Shown one piece after another: positions 1 to 8,940 of a DNA stretch of 19,382 nt. The translations under genes and the position numbers were made by a program. The stretch lies in assembly GCA_016800925.1 (NCBI GenBank), contig JABCPU010000985.1, forward strand, positions 1-19,382, in the 5' to 3' direction. This DNA is from Suillus spraguei (taxonomy: Eukaryota > Basidiomycota > Agaricomycetes > Boletales > Suillaceae). The notes under the pieces were generated by a model. It saw only the letters and a list, made by a program, of their open reading frames with translations. It was not told the origin of the DNA and did not search any database. Numbering within the stretch: the stretch's first letter is position 1; the number at the start of each line of letters is the position of its first letter.

Positions 1-338
1 GAAGGAAATATGTACGGTAATGATCAGTGCTCGGTATTAGTCCATTCTTTGCAGTCCCGTTGTGGTATTATCATTATCTTTGATATAAGAGTCTGTGCGC
101 TGTTAGCACGTAGCATAGGTAAGTGAGATCTAGAGAGCGGAAACTTTGATAAGAAAAACTGAGACACTGGCCGAAACCCGGGGTAAAACTGAGACTATCA
201 TACTGAGCGGTATTTTTTTTGTGTTTTTGTGTTTTTCTGGGAGTGCATGGTATTAGAGAGCGGTGGTATGATAACGAGTGTCGGTAGTAGCGGTATGGGA
301 TAGGTGGGGTTAAGCCATCGGCGCTGAAGCCAATGTCT
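1..338 (-). other. 3' tail of element 1, no intact gene
   Basis: This stretch lies downstream (minus strand) of the integrase frame. One minus-strand frame stays open from 394 to 74, but after about residue 35 its composition (many S, Y, H, K, T) does not look like a conserved domain. It contains a repeated aaaactgaga unit near 156 and 186, a T-rich run near 211-236, and several copies of the hexamer gcggta. No LTR boundary (TG...CA with a polypurine tract) is visible. It is best read as the 3' non-coding part of element 1. Confidence 0.5.
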
Positions 339-1460
339 TCATCTGCTGGCTCTTCGTTGTCTTCTCCTGCCAATGAGTCCAATGCTTTCTTCATCTAGAC
401 CGGTGACACTAGTAACTGAAAGTTTAGTATTGGTATGCGGGTGATAAGGGATCAAGCGGAACGCTGCGTAACACAGTTTGGATATGCTGCCATCTAGCTC
501 GGCTAGCCAGTATGAGCTGTCGCTGGTACAACGCACTACTACCATTGGACCGAGGTACCGCGGCTTCGTCTTTCGACTCAGCTCATACTCGATCTTGGAA
601 TTATGCACTAAGACTAACATGCCTGGAGCAAAGTTATAGTCTTTGATAGTAGCGCCGTACCGGCGCTCAAATTGCCATACAAAATTGAGCCTAGCCTTGG
701 TGACTTTGTCTCTAATGCTGCAGATATCTTCTTGCCGCTTCTGTAACTGCTGCATGCGGTAAGCGATGAGATCAGTAGTGGAGAACGTCTCTTGACCGGG
801 TAGGTCTACTAGAAAGGTACTTTCAGTGAGATCAAATGGAAAGATTGGCTTGACGCCGTGAACCATAAAATATGGCGATAGCCCAGTGTCATGATGAATG
901 GTAACACGCTTGGCCCAGAACACAGTATGAACGGTCTGGTACCAGCGGGACTCATCCCCCTCCAACTTTTCATGATGGCCTCCTGGACATCGTAATGACG
1001 CCGCTTGACAATGCCATTGGCTTGCAAGTTGTAAGGAGAGATGCGGATTGGGTGAATCCGTAGTGGTTAACTAACTCTTCTATGCCGCAATAAAAGCTGG
1101 CCCGTTGTCAGTAATGATCTCAGTGATAGGTCCCCATCGACACAGAAGCTCCTCGAAGATGAAGGCGCTAAGGGTCCTGGTGTTTTCCTTTGTAGCATAC
1201 ACCATTCTGGGTAGCGGTAAGAGCACAGCACGCTTGAACTAAGCGATCAATCCGCTGGCTTTCGGCATCATATAGTGTCAAGGTGTGCACCTAAAGATAC
1301 CGCGGGTACAGGGACGGTTGGCAGTATGTGCAAGTGGCGAGTCTGCCTGATCTGGCACTTGTGACAAGTCCTGTTGTACCATTTGATATCGTCAATAATA
1401 TATGGCCACCAAAAACAAAAAGAAGTCTAGCGTGAGTCCAAATACTCCCTTATGACCTAA
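339..1460 (-). pseudogene. Integrase of element 1, decayed
   Basis: Integrase inserts retrotransposon cDNA into chromosomes. Translating the minus strand in shifting frames gives, in order: an HHCC-type zinc finger (HDDLGHKGVF near 1470, then WYNRTCHKCQIRQTRH near 1350), a poorly preserved catalytic core, the core end SPYNLQANGIVKRRHYDV near 1000-1050, and the C-terminal part ending in FRLIPYHPHTN (minus-strand frame 965-339). In related elements the core end normally reads with a Glu after IV, the catalytic E of the DDE triad. Here it is Lys (codon at 1004-1006), a G-to-A change. Several frameshifts and stops separate the pieces. The integrase identity is sure; the exact domain edges are not. 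Confidence 0.8.
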
Positions 1461-1461
1461 G

Positions 1462-2577
1462 TCATCGTGTGCTTCCTTCAGAATGCAAGCACTTAGCTGC
1501 CGGTACGACTAGCTGATGTTTGCCAAGCGATTGCCGCCGGAAGAGGCTATCCCCCAACACGAAGTACCAAACAAGTGTTCCAATGAAGGATGTAAATTTC
1601 TTGTCAGTCAAGCTCACTGGCCACTTGCAGTCAGTCAGGAATTGCTGAATTATCAGCATATGTTCATCTTGGGCTTGAGCGGCCTCAGAATGCGGGATTA
1701 CAATGCCATCGCTATCATGGGTTATGGTACCTAAACATGCGAGTAACATGGGTGGTCGAGTTAGTGAGCGCAGCACAGGTGATGAATGAGGGTGCCGCAG
1801 GATGTTGCCACAAGGACCTGCGACTATGCAAGCCCTGTCGTTTAAGATCTCCATACTGAAGGAGTACGAGTGGTCTAACCAATCCTCATGATCATCCTCC
1901 TCAGCGGATCTTTGTCTGCGCAGGTCTCCTTGAGAGACCGTCAGCGCGCTATGCTTGGTTGCAGGTACGTGTACGAGATTGAACTGAAACAAAAGTATAC
2001 CTGCAATCCAGTGATTGATCGTAATGTTTGGCTGGAGATCTGGGTTATTGATCATTCCCTTGACATACTTTGCATCCACCTCAACCATAAGGTTGACGAT
2101 GCAAAGATATACACCTGCATAGCGCGTAATGCTCTGAACAACCCGTATAGCTCGAGCTTCACTTGCAAGTAGCGGCTCTCGACTTCGGTAAGCGTTAGCG
2201 AACCAAAGCAGCTAGGGTAGCACTTCATGTCCTCGCCGATTTGCGAGAGTATAAAACCTACGGCAATAGAAGAAGTGTCAACAGCTAGAATGACTTCTCG
2301 CCCAGAAACATAATCAAGTGGTTTTAGTGCCGGCAACTGCATAATAGCGTCTTTGAGCATCTGCATAGCTACCTTCTGTTCGTGACCCCACTCAAATATG
2401 TTGTTCTTGCGTGTTAGCGCTACTAGCGGTCTCGCTATCTTGGCAAAGTCCTTGATGAAAATACGCAAGACCGCAGGTACCTAGGAAGCCCCGCACATGT
2501 GTAATGGTGCTACACTCAGGCCAATCACGGATCTTTTGTACCTTCAGGACTCTGGTACACGCCCTTCGAAGGTACAC
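1462..2577 (-). pseudogene. RT 3' end, connection and RNase H of element 1, decayed
   Basis: Two or three overlapping minus-strand frames carry the end of RT and RNase H. The frame 2577-2392 holds KVQKIRDWPECSTITHVRGFLG, the usual RT connection. The frame 2468-2052 continues with FIKDFAKIARPLVALTRK and then AVDTSSIAVGFILSQ, the start of RNase H, whose first Asp binds metal. The frame 2088-1462 has LMVEVDAKYVKGMINNPDLQ followed by FNLVHVPATKHSA, the RNase H end typical of gypsy elements, then the linker to integrase. Frame changes near 2470 and 2080 break the protein. It would degrade the RNA of the RNA-DNA hybrid during reverse transcription. Confidence 0.82.
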
Positions 2578-3657
2578 ATGTGCCTACAATATTGGCGGTA
2601 GGTGCGGCTAAAACAACTTTTTGGGGAAACAGTTAGCCCAACCATATGCAAGCGGTGCAAGATGGTTAACCACAATTAAGTGTTCCCAGATGAAGCAGCG
2701 AATGCCAGCGTTCTCCGGTATGGTCTCATATGAGCTGTCAGCTCTCTGATACTGTGTCTTTACGACTTCACAGCAATGTCATTAATGAATGGAACATATA
2801 CATCGGGATCTCGTCTTGTAGGACGAAGCAAATATCCCCTTGAAAGAGCTGTACGCCATTAGCGTGGCCCATCGGAAGCGTGGTTAGGCGGTAAGGCCCC
2901 AACGGTGTACCAAAGGTGGTCATATCACGCGAGTCAACATGTAGCGACCACTGATCATATCCTGAAAATAAGTCCATCATGCCGTACACAGCATAGCCAG
3001 CAAATGATTCAGTGAGATGTTCAACAAATAGGGGAACGGAAGCATCTTTGATAGTTACCCTGTTCAGTGGTTGGAGATCGTGAACTATACGCAGTGATGT
3101 ACCATCTTTCTTGACGACGCAGAACCATTGCGAGCGGTAAGACACCATTGATGGTTGTACATGCCAGATGCAATCTTTTCCTTGATAATGCTCACAGCTT
3201 TCTCCAGCGTGGCAGGAGGGATTGGGATGTTGCGCTCCACCCACGGTGTGTGCAGTACCGTCAGTATCTTGTACGGTGGAAAGTACTTCTCGTTGAGACG
3301 GCCACGTTCTGATGCATCCCAGGCGAAGGTGGTCTCGTGTTCACGAACAAGCCAATGTACGAGCTTGTCCTCCTCTGGCCATAGCCACTTCACGGGATCC
3401 AGATCAAGCGTGTCAGCTCTCTCTTGGGTAAACCGCTTGCCAGGTACAAAGTCTGGTGGGTCCGGCGGTAACTCAGGTAAACTGGCCAAAGGGTCTGGCG
3501 GTAATTCCTGTTGCATGTGGTACTCTGGCAGCATGGTAGTCGGGACAGTGTTAACTTTCTTGCCTACAGGTTTGTAGACATAGGAATGCGTGGTCTCGTC
3601 GTAGGTATAAACACTGTGGAAGGCTTCAGTAGACTCGGCGTTAATGGAGGAATGCAT
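2578..3657 (-). pseudogene. Reverse transcriptase palm of element 1, decayed
   Basis: The minus-strand frame 3657-3085 contains the region before RT with YKPVGKKVNTVP, LPPDPP, WPEEDKL and FAWDASERGR, and then PWVERNIPIPP, which leads into RT. A frameshift near 3150 moves to the frame 3244-2768: SYRSQWFCVVKKDG, LRIVHDLQPLN, MMDLFSGYDQ, TTFGTPLGPYRLTTLPMG. The next motif, PDVYVPFINDIAVK, lies in a further frame at about 2770-2810. In this retroelement group that position normally has two Asp (xDD). Here the first is Asn (codon 2781-2783), so the enzyme would be inactive even without the frameshifts. About 2578-2770 is the degenerate thumb region with in-frame stops. Confidence 0.85.
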
Positions 3658-3884
3658 AGAGGTTAGGTAATGATAATGAGCGGATAACTGAGGGCAGTTA
3701 AAGGGGGATGATGCGTCAGCAGTAGTGCTCCATAAGAGTGGTGGTTGTGCAGTGGGCGCTGGTATGTGGTCAGTGGAACTTGGTACAGTAGTGGTAACTT
3801 TAGCGTAACTTTAGCGGTAACTGGTTCTTGAGAAATAAAAAGAAGAAGAATGAAAATTTGGAGTCTCCCCGCGCCACATGCGGC
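3658..3884 (-). other. Protease to RT linker of element 1, no conserved domain
   Basis: The space between the protease and RT frames has no long open frame. A minus-strand reading yields low-complexity Pro, Leu, Tyr and His-rich sequence, as is common in polyprotein linkers. It includes a duplicated taacttta / agcgtaact unit near 3796-3825. I see no independent gene. Confidence 0.5.
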
Positions 3885-4379
3885 TCATCGATCTTTAAAA
3901 ATCCTGCTCAGTAGACTTGCCAGGCACTTAGCGCAACCCTGACATTTCTTTACCCATGGCTGCATGGGTATGCATATGACCTTGCCATTATTAGGGTCAG
4001 TGAGCGTAAGGTCCTGCTCGCCGCTTGGCATGTCCTCAGTGTTACATGCTGTCATCATGTAGAACGGTCTTCCTAGCAAGAGATCAAAGTTAGCGGTCTC
4101 GACAACTTGTACCTGGAACAGCATTTCGCTAGTTCTGAAGTCTAGCGGTAGGTTCTTGATGACCCCCAGAATCTCATTGGTAGACGTGTTAGCTGACTCC
4201 ATGTTGATCTTGTGGTCTGGTCTCAGCGGCGTGGAACCCAGCACACACCAAACTCTCACCGGCATGACAAGAGATTCAGCGCCCTGGTCCAACGTACATG
4301 TCAAGACCTGTCCCTTGGTAATGGCCATGATAGCCCACAGTGGCGCAAAATGCTCTGTGACCACTTGTCCATCAGCACC
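3885..4379 (-). pseudogene. Retropepsin-like aspartic protease of element 1
   Basis: The minus-strand frame holds LDQGAESLVM, with the D-x-G-(A/S) catalytic loop of retropepsin-like proteases, followed about 70 residues later by ANFDLLLGRPFYM, the usual hydrophobic-hydrophobic-G-R partner motif. Such proteases cut the gag-pol polyprotein. The frame is the same as that of the upstream gag part; only one TGA at 4380-4382 separates them (ERYCS, stop, GADGQVVTEH). This stop is compatible with CGA-to-TGA decay. The domain itself has no internal stop. It ends at 3885, before the linker to RT. Confidence 0.82.
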
Positions 4380-4382
4380 TCA

Positions 4383-4807
4383 TGAGCAGTAACGCTCCCA
4401 ATACTTCATCTGTTCCCTAGCACTAGGCATGATGCCTAACTCATTGACTAGCATGGCGTTAACACTAACTCGCTTGTTGGTAGTAGCTTCCTTGAGGTTC
4501 TTGCAGATCTCTGGCACTACCGCAATGAGTTCGCATACTGGTATGGTAATGTCAGAGTCCAGAATACGGTCGACGATGCGTCTATCAGTGTCCTTGTTTT
4601 CTAGTGGATGCTGGTACCTGTATTGTGGCGCAGGTTGGTTGGCGGCATCGGTAGATGAAGAAGAAGTTGCAGGTGCTGGAGGTGCAGTACTCTTGGCGGT
4701 ATCAGTAGACAAAGAAGAAGTTGCAGGTGCTGGTGCCGAGTGTGGGGTGCTTTTGGCGGTAGGCACTGCTGGCTTAAGGATCTTAGTACCGGGGTTCGGC
4801 GCCGCCC
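4383..4807 (-). pseudogene. C-terminal gag region of element 1 after the LINE insertion
   Basis: The minus-strand frame runs from the LINE junction into a Ser/Thr/Pro/Ala-rich linker with two near-identical copies of APATSSxSTD, then a conserved-looking segment DRRIVDRILDSDITIPVCEL and PEICKNLKEATTNKRV. I recognise this segment as typical of basidiomycete gypsy polyproteins just before the protease. Before the LINE inserted, this frame was continuous with the gag piece at 5786-6148. The split by the LINE and the TGA at 4380-4382 make it a pseudogene. No zinc knuckle is visible in the remaining part. Confidence 0.7.
4640..4755. repeat. Two-copy tandem repeat of about 57 bases in gag
   Basis: Two adjacent units, each starting near ggcggyatc and containing gaagaagttgcaggtgctgg, lie at about 4641-4697 and 4697-4752, followed by a partial third start (ggcggtaggc). 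They code on the minus strand for the repeated APATSSxSTD segment. It looks like an ordinary in-frame duplication in a low-complexity linker. Confidence 0.7.
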
Positions 4808-4809
4808 TT
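4799..4809. repeat. Target-site duplication of the LINE, copy 1
   Basis: gcgccgccctt directly abuts the poly(T) run (poly(A) of the minus-strand LINE). It matches gcgccgcactt at 5779-5789 in 10 of 11 positions. The last bases overlap the T run, so the true length may be 7 to 11. Confidence 0.65.
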
Positions 4810-4833
4810 TTTTTTTTTTTTTTTGAATCCTTG

Positions 4834-4839
4834 TTTATT
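4834..4839 (-). promoter_or_regulatory. AATAAA polyadenylation signal of the LINE
   Basis: TTTATT on the plus strand is AATAAA on the minus strand, ending 9 bases before the poly(A) tail begins at 4824. The spacing fits a used cleavage signal. Confidence 0.7.
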
Positions 4840-4900
4840 GTCTGTTGGGGCTAAGCCCTATGTTGGACATCTCCTACATGTATGTACCTTGGTATTTACT

Positions 4901-5778
4901 CTATATATCTTGTCTTGGTAGCATCTTGACAATGGTTCCGGCGTGGGCAGGAACTGTGATGCCTGTGAGGAGGCAAGCGGTTATGTTTGGGTTTGGTTTC
5001 GTTCTATTATTCTCTCCTTTCCTCTTTTTCCTTGGGGGGGGGGTAACATCTCCGAAAGTCTGCTCGAAGTGTCTTGTATGTGCGATGTATTTCAGGGTCG
5101 CTCTCATTCCTTGAGTATCATTGAGCAAGTGCTTGATATTGTATTTGCGCAGGCCTACTTCGAGACGCATGGCGTCTCTCTGTCTGGTGAAGGTGGGGCA
5201 TACTAGTAGGAAATGATGTACTGTTTCCTCGTGCGCGTTGCAGTTTTCACACTTGGCTGATTGGCTCTTCAATATCCGGTGTAGGTGTTTGTTGAGCGCT
5301 ATATGACCCGTTCTGAGCTGAAAGAGAAGCGAGCTGTGCTTCCTTGGTAACGATGTGGTTTTTGCGGCGAATTTGTTGGAAGGAGCTGACTGGTCTATGG
5401 TGCGCAGGGCGGTGAACCTTGGTGAGTTGTTTGCTATTTCCGTCGCCTCGTCCTTTATTCTGCGGTGGTATGTCTGTTTGATCGCTGACTTACTACGTGG
5501 CAGTTCCTTGGTTTCGCCGTGTTTTGTTAGCAAGGATTTCGGGAGTTCGTTCGTTCCCGATGATTTCCCTCTCGCTGCCTCTTTTGCCTGCTTGTCCGCT
5601 GCTTCATTGCCCGGGATGCCCTTATGCCCTGGCGTCCACCTGATGATGAGTTTCCTTCCATCGTTGGCTGGGATGACCCTGCATAGGTCGTCGTGGAACA
5701 TGTCCATCAGGTAGTGTCCCGGTTGTGAACGGAAGGCTGATGTTGTGTGGATGGCTGCCTGATTGTCTACCCCCAGCA
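4901..5778 (-). CDS. LINE ORF2 C-terminus: RNase H and zinc-binding tail (partial)
   Basis: This about 292-codon frame is the 3' end of a LINE polyprotein. It starts inside RNase H type I: GVDNQAAIHT holds a conserved metal-binding Asp, and WTPGHKGIPGNEAADKQAKE is the H...N/D end motif of the fold. After a basic linker comes CENCNAHEETVHHFLLVCP, a CxxC-x7-H-x4-C motif found after RNase H in many fungal and plant LINEs. The tail holds PPPRKKRKG, encoded partly by a run of ten G at 5034-5043. The frame has no stop. It joins in frame upstream to gag of element 1, giving a 441-codon open frame to 6226. Expression is unknown. Confidence 0.85.
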
Positions 5779-5789
5779 GCGCCGCACTT
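5779..5789. repeat. Target-site duplication of the LINE, copy 2
   Basis: gcgccgcactt at the truncated 5' side of the LINE, matching the copy at 4799-4809 with one difference. The first seven bases are identical. Confidence 0.65.
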
Positions 5790-6148
5790 GCTTTGACTTG
5801 GGGTGAAACCACCTCCTCAACCGCATCAGCAGCCTTAGAGGATGGTCCCGCTTTAGGTCTCAGCGGCATCTCGTGCACGGTCTTTCCCTTGTCCGATTTC
5901 CTAGCAGCGTAAGCGTCATACAATTCCTGCGCCAGATGTAAGTCATTGGCGTGCTCTACTTCAGCATCTGTCCTGTGAACAGTGTTAGTGTGCAAGAATG
6001 CAGAGGGATCGATGTCAAGCATGGCATCACACCCATGCTCAACCCGGCAGTACAGGTTTCCCAATACTGTAGCGTTAGCTCCCATAGCAGGGTTCTCGCT
6101 CGCCAAGCGGTCAAGGCTCCATTGGAAATCAGGACCAAGACGAGGGAC
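5779..6148 (-). pseudogene. gag fragment of element 1 upstream of the LINE
   Basis: An open minus-strand frame encodes about 123 residues, from VPRLGPDFQWSLDRL through NLYCRVEHGCDAML and DLHLAQELYDAYAARK to SPQVKASA. I identify it as gag only by position: it is in frame with the gag to protease region at 4383-4807 once the LINE and one duplication copy are removed. It starts exactly where the LTR of element 2 ends (6149), so its N-terminus is missing. It has no zinc knuckle. Confidence 0.6.
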
Positions 6149-6624
6149 TGTTACGAACTGGGGTGGCGTCACCAGCGACAGTGAGAAGACACAGATGGTC
6201 TGCTGGGAAGTTCTTACAATGTCCAAAAGAGGACAAGGTGAAAGTACAAGGAACGCGTTCCAAGTACGATCAAGGTTCTGGCCTCAAGGATAAGTCCAAG
6301 AGGTTCTTATGAGAATAGAGACTAAGGCTAAGGAGTGCTTAGACTTAGAGACGATTCGAGACGACTTAGGTTGGAGACCTAAGCGAAGGAGATTCCAGGT
6401 AAAACCCAGTAAGATTAAAGTAAGGAATATACTACAAGTACACTGTGCTTAAATAGGCCAATATGTGTGCACAGACCAAGTAACCGTGAGAACGTAACTG
6501 CATATCCTAATAAGGAAGGCATGTATTGTACAGATGCGTTGAGCATATGAGTCAGAGTCATGTGACATGATGTACAAGTAAAGAAACAAAGGAAGAATGA
6601 ATAAGGGCACGTACAATTGTAACA
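6149..6624 (-). repeat. 3' LTR of element 2
   Basis: 476 bases with the perfect terminal inverted repeat TGTTAC...GTAACA, collinear with 12960-13437. It lies directly downstream (minus strand) of the polypurine tract, so it is the 3' LTR. The TATA motif is decayed here (cttaaata against cttatata in the other LTR), while the 11-base RNA-start motif aagattaaagt (6411-6421) is kept. Its outer edge meets gag of element 1, and its last 78 bases are read as codons 1-26 of the open frame ending at 4901. Confidence 0.93.
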
Positions 6625-6627
6625 TTA

Positions 6628-6637
6628 CCCCCTTTTT
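6628..6637 (-). promoter_or_regulatory. Polypurine tract of element 2
   Basis: The minus strand reads AAAAAGGGGG, three bases before the 3' LTR start. This is the expected plus-strand DNA priming site of an LTR retrotransposon. Confidence 0.8.
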
Positions 6638-6657
6638 ACATTGAAAGTCACCAACTT

Positions 6658-8117
6658 TCAAACATCTCTGTTATCGTCATAGACGGGATCATAATCGTCA
6701 TAGTTAGCGACGTCTTCATCAGCGGCACTTCCCCCTAACATATAAGCAGCCTCCTCTTCTGCAACAGTCTTGCCCGCCGACCTTCTTTTCGTCGTCAATG
6801 GTTAATAAGTATTGTTCCCATCTACGCAGTGCATCATAAAATCCCTCGTCCTTCCAAGTAAGCGCAAATGGAGGTTCCCCACGATGCTGAGGGCAGTAAA
6901 TGGACAGATGGGTAGGAGCGTGTCATAGACAGATTTGGCATTGATAGTCAGGACAATTCTTTTGCCGATGTCCGATGATGCCACAGATGCGACATTTCAT
7001 GTTTTCATCGGTGTTAGAAGTGACATATGTAATGGTGATGGTGAGATAACGGGTTTAGGACTGGCGGATCTAGCACGCTTCTTCCCTTTCTGTCGTGTCA
7101 TGCGTTTTAAAGTGAAGGCATTGTCACGTCGAAGCTGTGCTGTTGCTTGCTGGTTAGCGTGTACGCAGATCAGGGAGGTCAGGAGTGGTTCCTCGTTCAG
7201 CAACCGCAAGAAGTTGTTGGAAGAGGAAGGGGTAGTGATGCCGAAGTCTTTTACTAAGACCGGCGAAACAGGATCCATTGGACCAAATGATGATGGGATA
7301 GACATGGGAGGGTGTATGTGAAGGTCGCGAAGTCGAGGACCAAGTACTACCAGCTCGTAACAGGGATTCCTAATAGTTTTGCGGCCTCACACTGTTCTTC
7401 TGTGCAAGGTTCGTATAACCATGCAGGATGGTCATGGGAAACTGTGATGGGGGGTGGTGAAGTCAGTTGTTTGATAGGAGATGGGGTTCGAGGAGAAGCA
7501 AGGTCAGCTTGCATTTTGTTGTAAATCAGTGATGGCTTCTTCGACTAAGTTTCTGGCTGCTCTGGTTTCAGGACTGATTGCTGGATGGTTCGATGACTGC
7601 ATTGGTGAGCTGCCCGATCTCTTGGACAGCAGTGCATAAGCCAGCAAGGGCATCAACACTAGAATACATGCGCAAAGCAGGGGGTGCTGGAATAGGAAGT
7701 GGCGCATCTTCCTGCGGAGAGGGAGGTCGAGCAACACCTGCTCGACGTTCGGATACGATGTGAATAGCTTCTTCAACATCGCTTTTAAAAGAACCGGGAA
7801 GCAACAACATAGCATAAGAACGAATGCGTTTTTGAAGATGTAAGAAGCATTGACGATATGTAGTGTCGGTGGTTTCGTTGGCTGTGGCTTCGATAAGGCA
7901 GCAGTTGGATGATGTTGACGAGGAGAAGGGCCAGGAAGGCACCTCTTTCTGTGAGGATTCTTTCGATTTCAAGGGCGTGTCCTTCACATAGAAGGGCGGC
8001 TTCGATGTAGGAGGTGTTGTGATTTCAGTGGCAAGGGTTCCATATGTTCAGCTTCAGAGTTGGAGTCATTGTTGGCAACAGTGACGGGGGTGATGTATAG
8101 GCAGTGGGGAAAGACAT
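6658..8117 (-). pseudogene. Extra 3' ORF of element 2 with zinc-knuckle motifs, decayed
   Basis: Between the chromodomain and the 3' LTR lies about 1.4 kb of minus-strand coding sequence in broken frames. It seems to begin MSFPTAYTSPPS (ATG at 8115-8117), continues YIEAALLCEGHALEIERILTE and RQCFLHLQKRIRSYAMLLLPG, then EPCTEEQCEAAKLLGIP (near 7400) and AQLRRDNAFTLKRMTRQKGK (near 7120). It ends with a knuckle-like pair: CRICGIIGHRQKNCPDYQCQICL and, after an in-frame TGA, HAPTHLSIYCP (near 6925-7000), then an acidic tail. C-x2-C-x4-H-x4-C fits retroviral-type zinc knuckles. I recall similar ORFs in other basidiomycete gypsy elements, but I do not know a function. At least three frameshifts or stops break it. 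Confidence 0.6.
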
Positions 8118-8195
8118 TTGAAACGGTGTTAGTTGATCAAGTGCTAGTGCGAGTTGATTGACTGAAGGTAATCAGAGAGCGTGTTGCTTCTTATA

Positions 8196-8940
8196 AGCTT
8201 TCAGATTCGAGCGGAGTTCTTCAAGTTCTTTTCTGGGAGCCATTCATTATCTCCCGATGAATATCCTTTCCAGGAAATGAGATAGCGTCGGCGAGTGCCG
8301 TTCCTTTGTGAGAAAGAATTGCTTCTATTTCATATTCTTCTTCTTCTTGATGATGTCAGGTGGTGGTTTGGGGAAGTTCGGACCGTGTACATCTGTTTCA
8401 CTATAGGATGATAAGACGGAGGCGTGGAATGTAGGATGAATTTTCCACTGCGAAGGGAGTTTGAGTGTGAATGTGATGGGAGATAAGACATCGATGATCG
8501 GGAAAGGTCCGTATCGCTTTGGCGCAAGTTTCCTTGATGGGAGTTTCAGTCTAAGATTAGCGGCAGATAGCCAAACCTTATCTCCGATTTTCCATGGAAT
8601 GTACTTATCTCCTCGGGATCGTTCAGCCATTGTTTGCATTGCAATATTATGGCAGGCAGATTGCTTCTTCTCTTATCTTCTGCAGGGATCGTACTTGATC
8701 TTCTGCTGCGGGGACGGGTGAGTCAGGGATAAGATGAGGGATAGCGCGTGGTTCGTATCCCATCATCAAATAGAAAGGTGATGCATTCCTTGCGTTGTGT
8801 TTTTGGTGGTTGTGGACGAATTCGGCGATTGGTAGATGTTCTACCCAGTCTTCAGGATTGTTGCGACAATAGATGCATAGATATGTTTCAAGTTCTTGAT
8901 TAGCCTTTCTGTTTGACCATCAGTCTGAGGATGATAAGCC
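8196..8940 (-). pseudogene. Integrase C-terminus and chromodomain of element 2, frameshifted
   Basis: Just past the frame break at about 8935 the minus strand reads AYHPQTDGQTERLIKNL, with the catalytic Glu of the integrase DDE triad in TER. It continues through EDWVEHLPIAEFVHNHQKHN and GYEPRAIPHLIPDSP to the GDKVWLSAANLRLKLPSRKL and APKRYGPFPIIDVL segment (frame 8639-8325), the usual integrase C-terminal domain. After [11 protein letters not shown] the frame shifts once more into [12 protein letters not shown] and [12 protein letters not shown] (near 8215-8320), a chromodomain with its typical aromatic W-K-G-Y and E-W residues. Chromodomains of these elements bind modified histone H3 and steer insertion to heterochromatin. 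Two or more frameshifts separate the parts. Confidence 0.88.

Larger units (their letters stand above)
4808..5778 (-). mobile_element. 5'-truncated LINE (non-LTR retrotransposon) inserted in element 1 gag
   Basis: The minus strand carries the last part of a LINE ORF2 (RNase H and zinc-binding C-terminus), a short 3' UTR, AATAAA and a 17-base poly(A) tail (T run 4808-4824). The 5' end is cut off inside RNase H at about 5778, the usual outcome of incomplete target-primed reverse transcription. An imperfect 11-base duplication flanks it (4799-4809 and 5779-5789). The reverse transcriptase and endonuclease are absent, so it cannot move by itself. The open frame and long A tail suggest a younger insertion than the host element. 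Confidence 0.88.
1..6148 (-). mobile_element. Ty3/gypsy LTR retrotransposon, degenerate, no LTR in window (element 1)
   Basis: A decayed Ty3/gypsy polyprotein is read on the minus strand in the order gag, aspartic protease, reverse transcriptase, RNase H, integrase, which is the gypsy rather than the copia order. Frames are broken by frameshifts and stops. Recognisable motifs include FDLLLGRPF (protease), VHDLQPLN and DLFSGYDQ (RT) and HDDLGHKGVF (integrase zinc-finger start). A LINE interrupts it at 4808-5778. Its 5' side stops abruptly at 6148, where an LTR of element 2 begins, so its own 5' LTR and gag start are missing. Its 3' LTR, if present, lies left of the window. It is non-autonomous and dead. 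Confidence 0.9.

Noticed and set aside
4808..4824. T run as a transcription terminator
   Set aside because: It has no stem, lies in a eukaryotic context, and follows AATAAA of a LINE 3' end on the minus strand, so it is a poly(A) tail.
5355..5714. Plus-strand 119-codon open frame
   Set aside because: It is the shadow of the LINE RNase H frame on the other strand and shows no conserved motif.
6449..6661. Minus-strand 70-codon open frame with a hydrophobic stretch
   Set aside because: It lies inside the 3' LTR of element 2. The equivalent frames in the 5' LTR (13228-13471) are differently broken, so a membrane peptide is unlikely.
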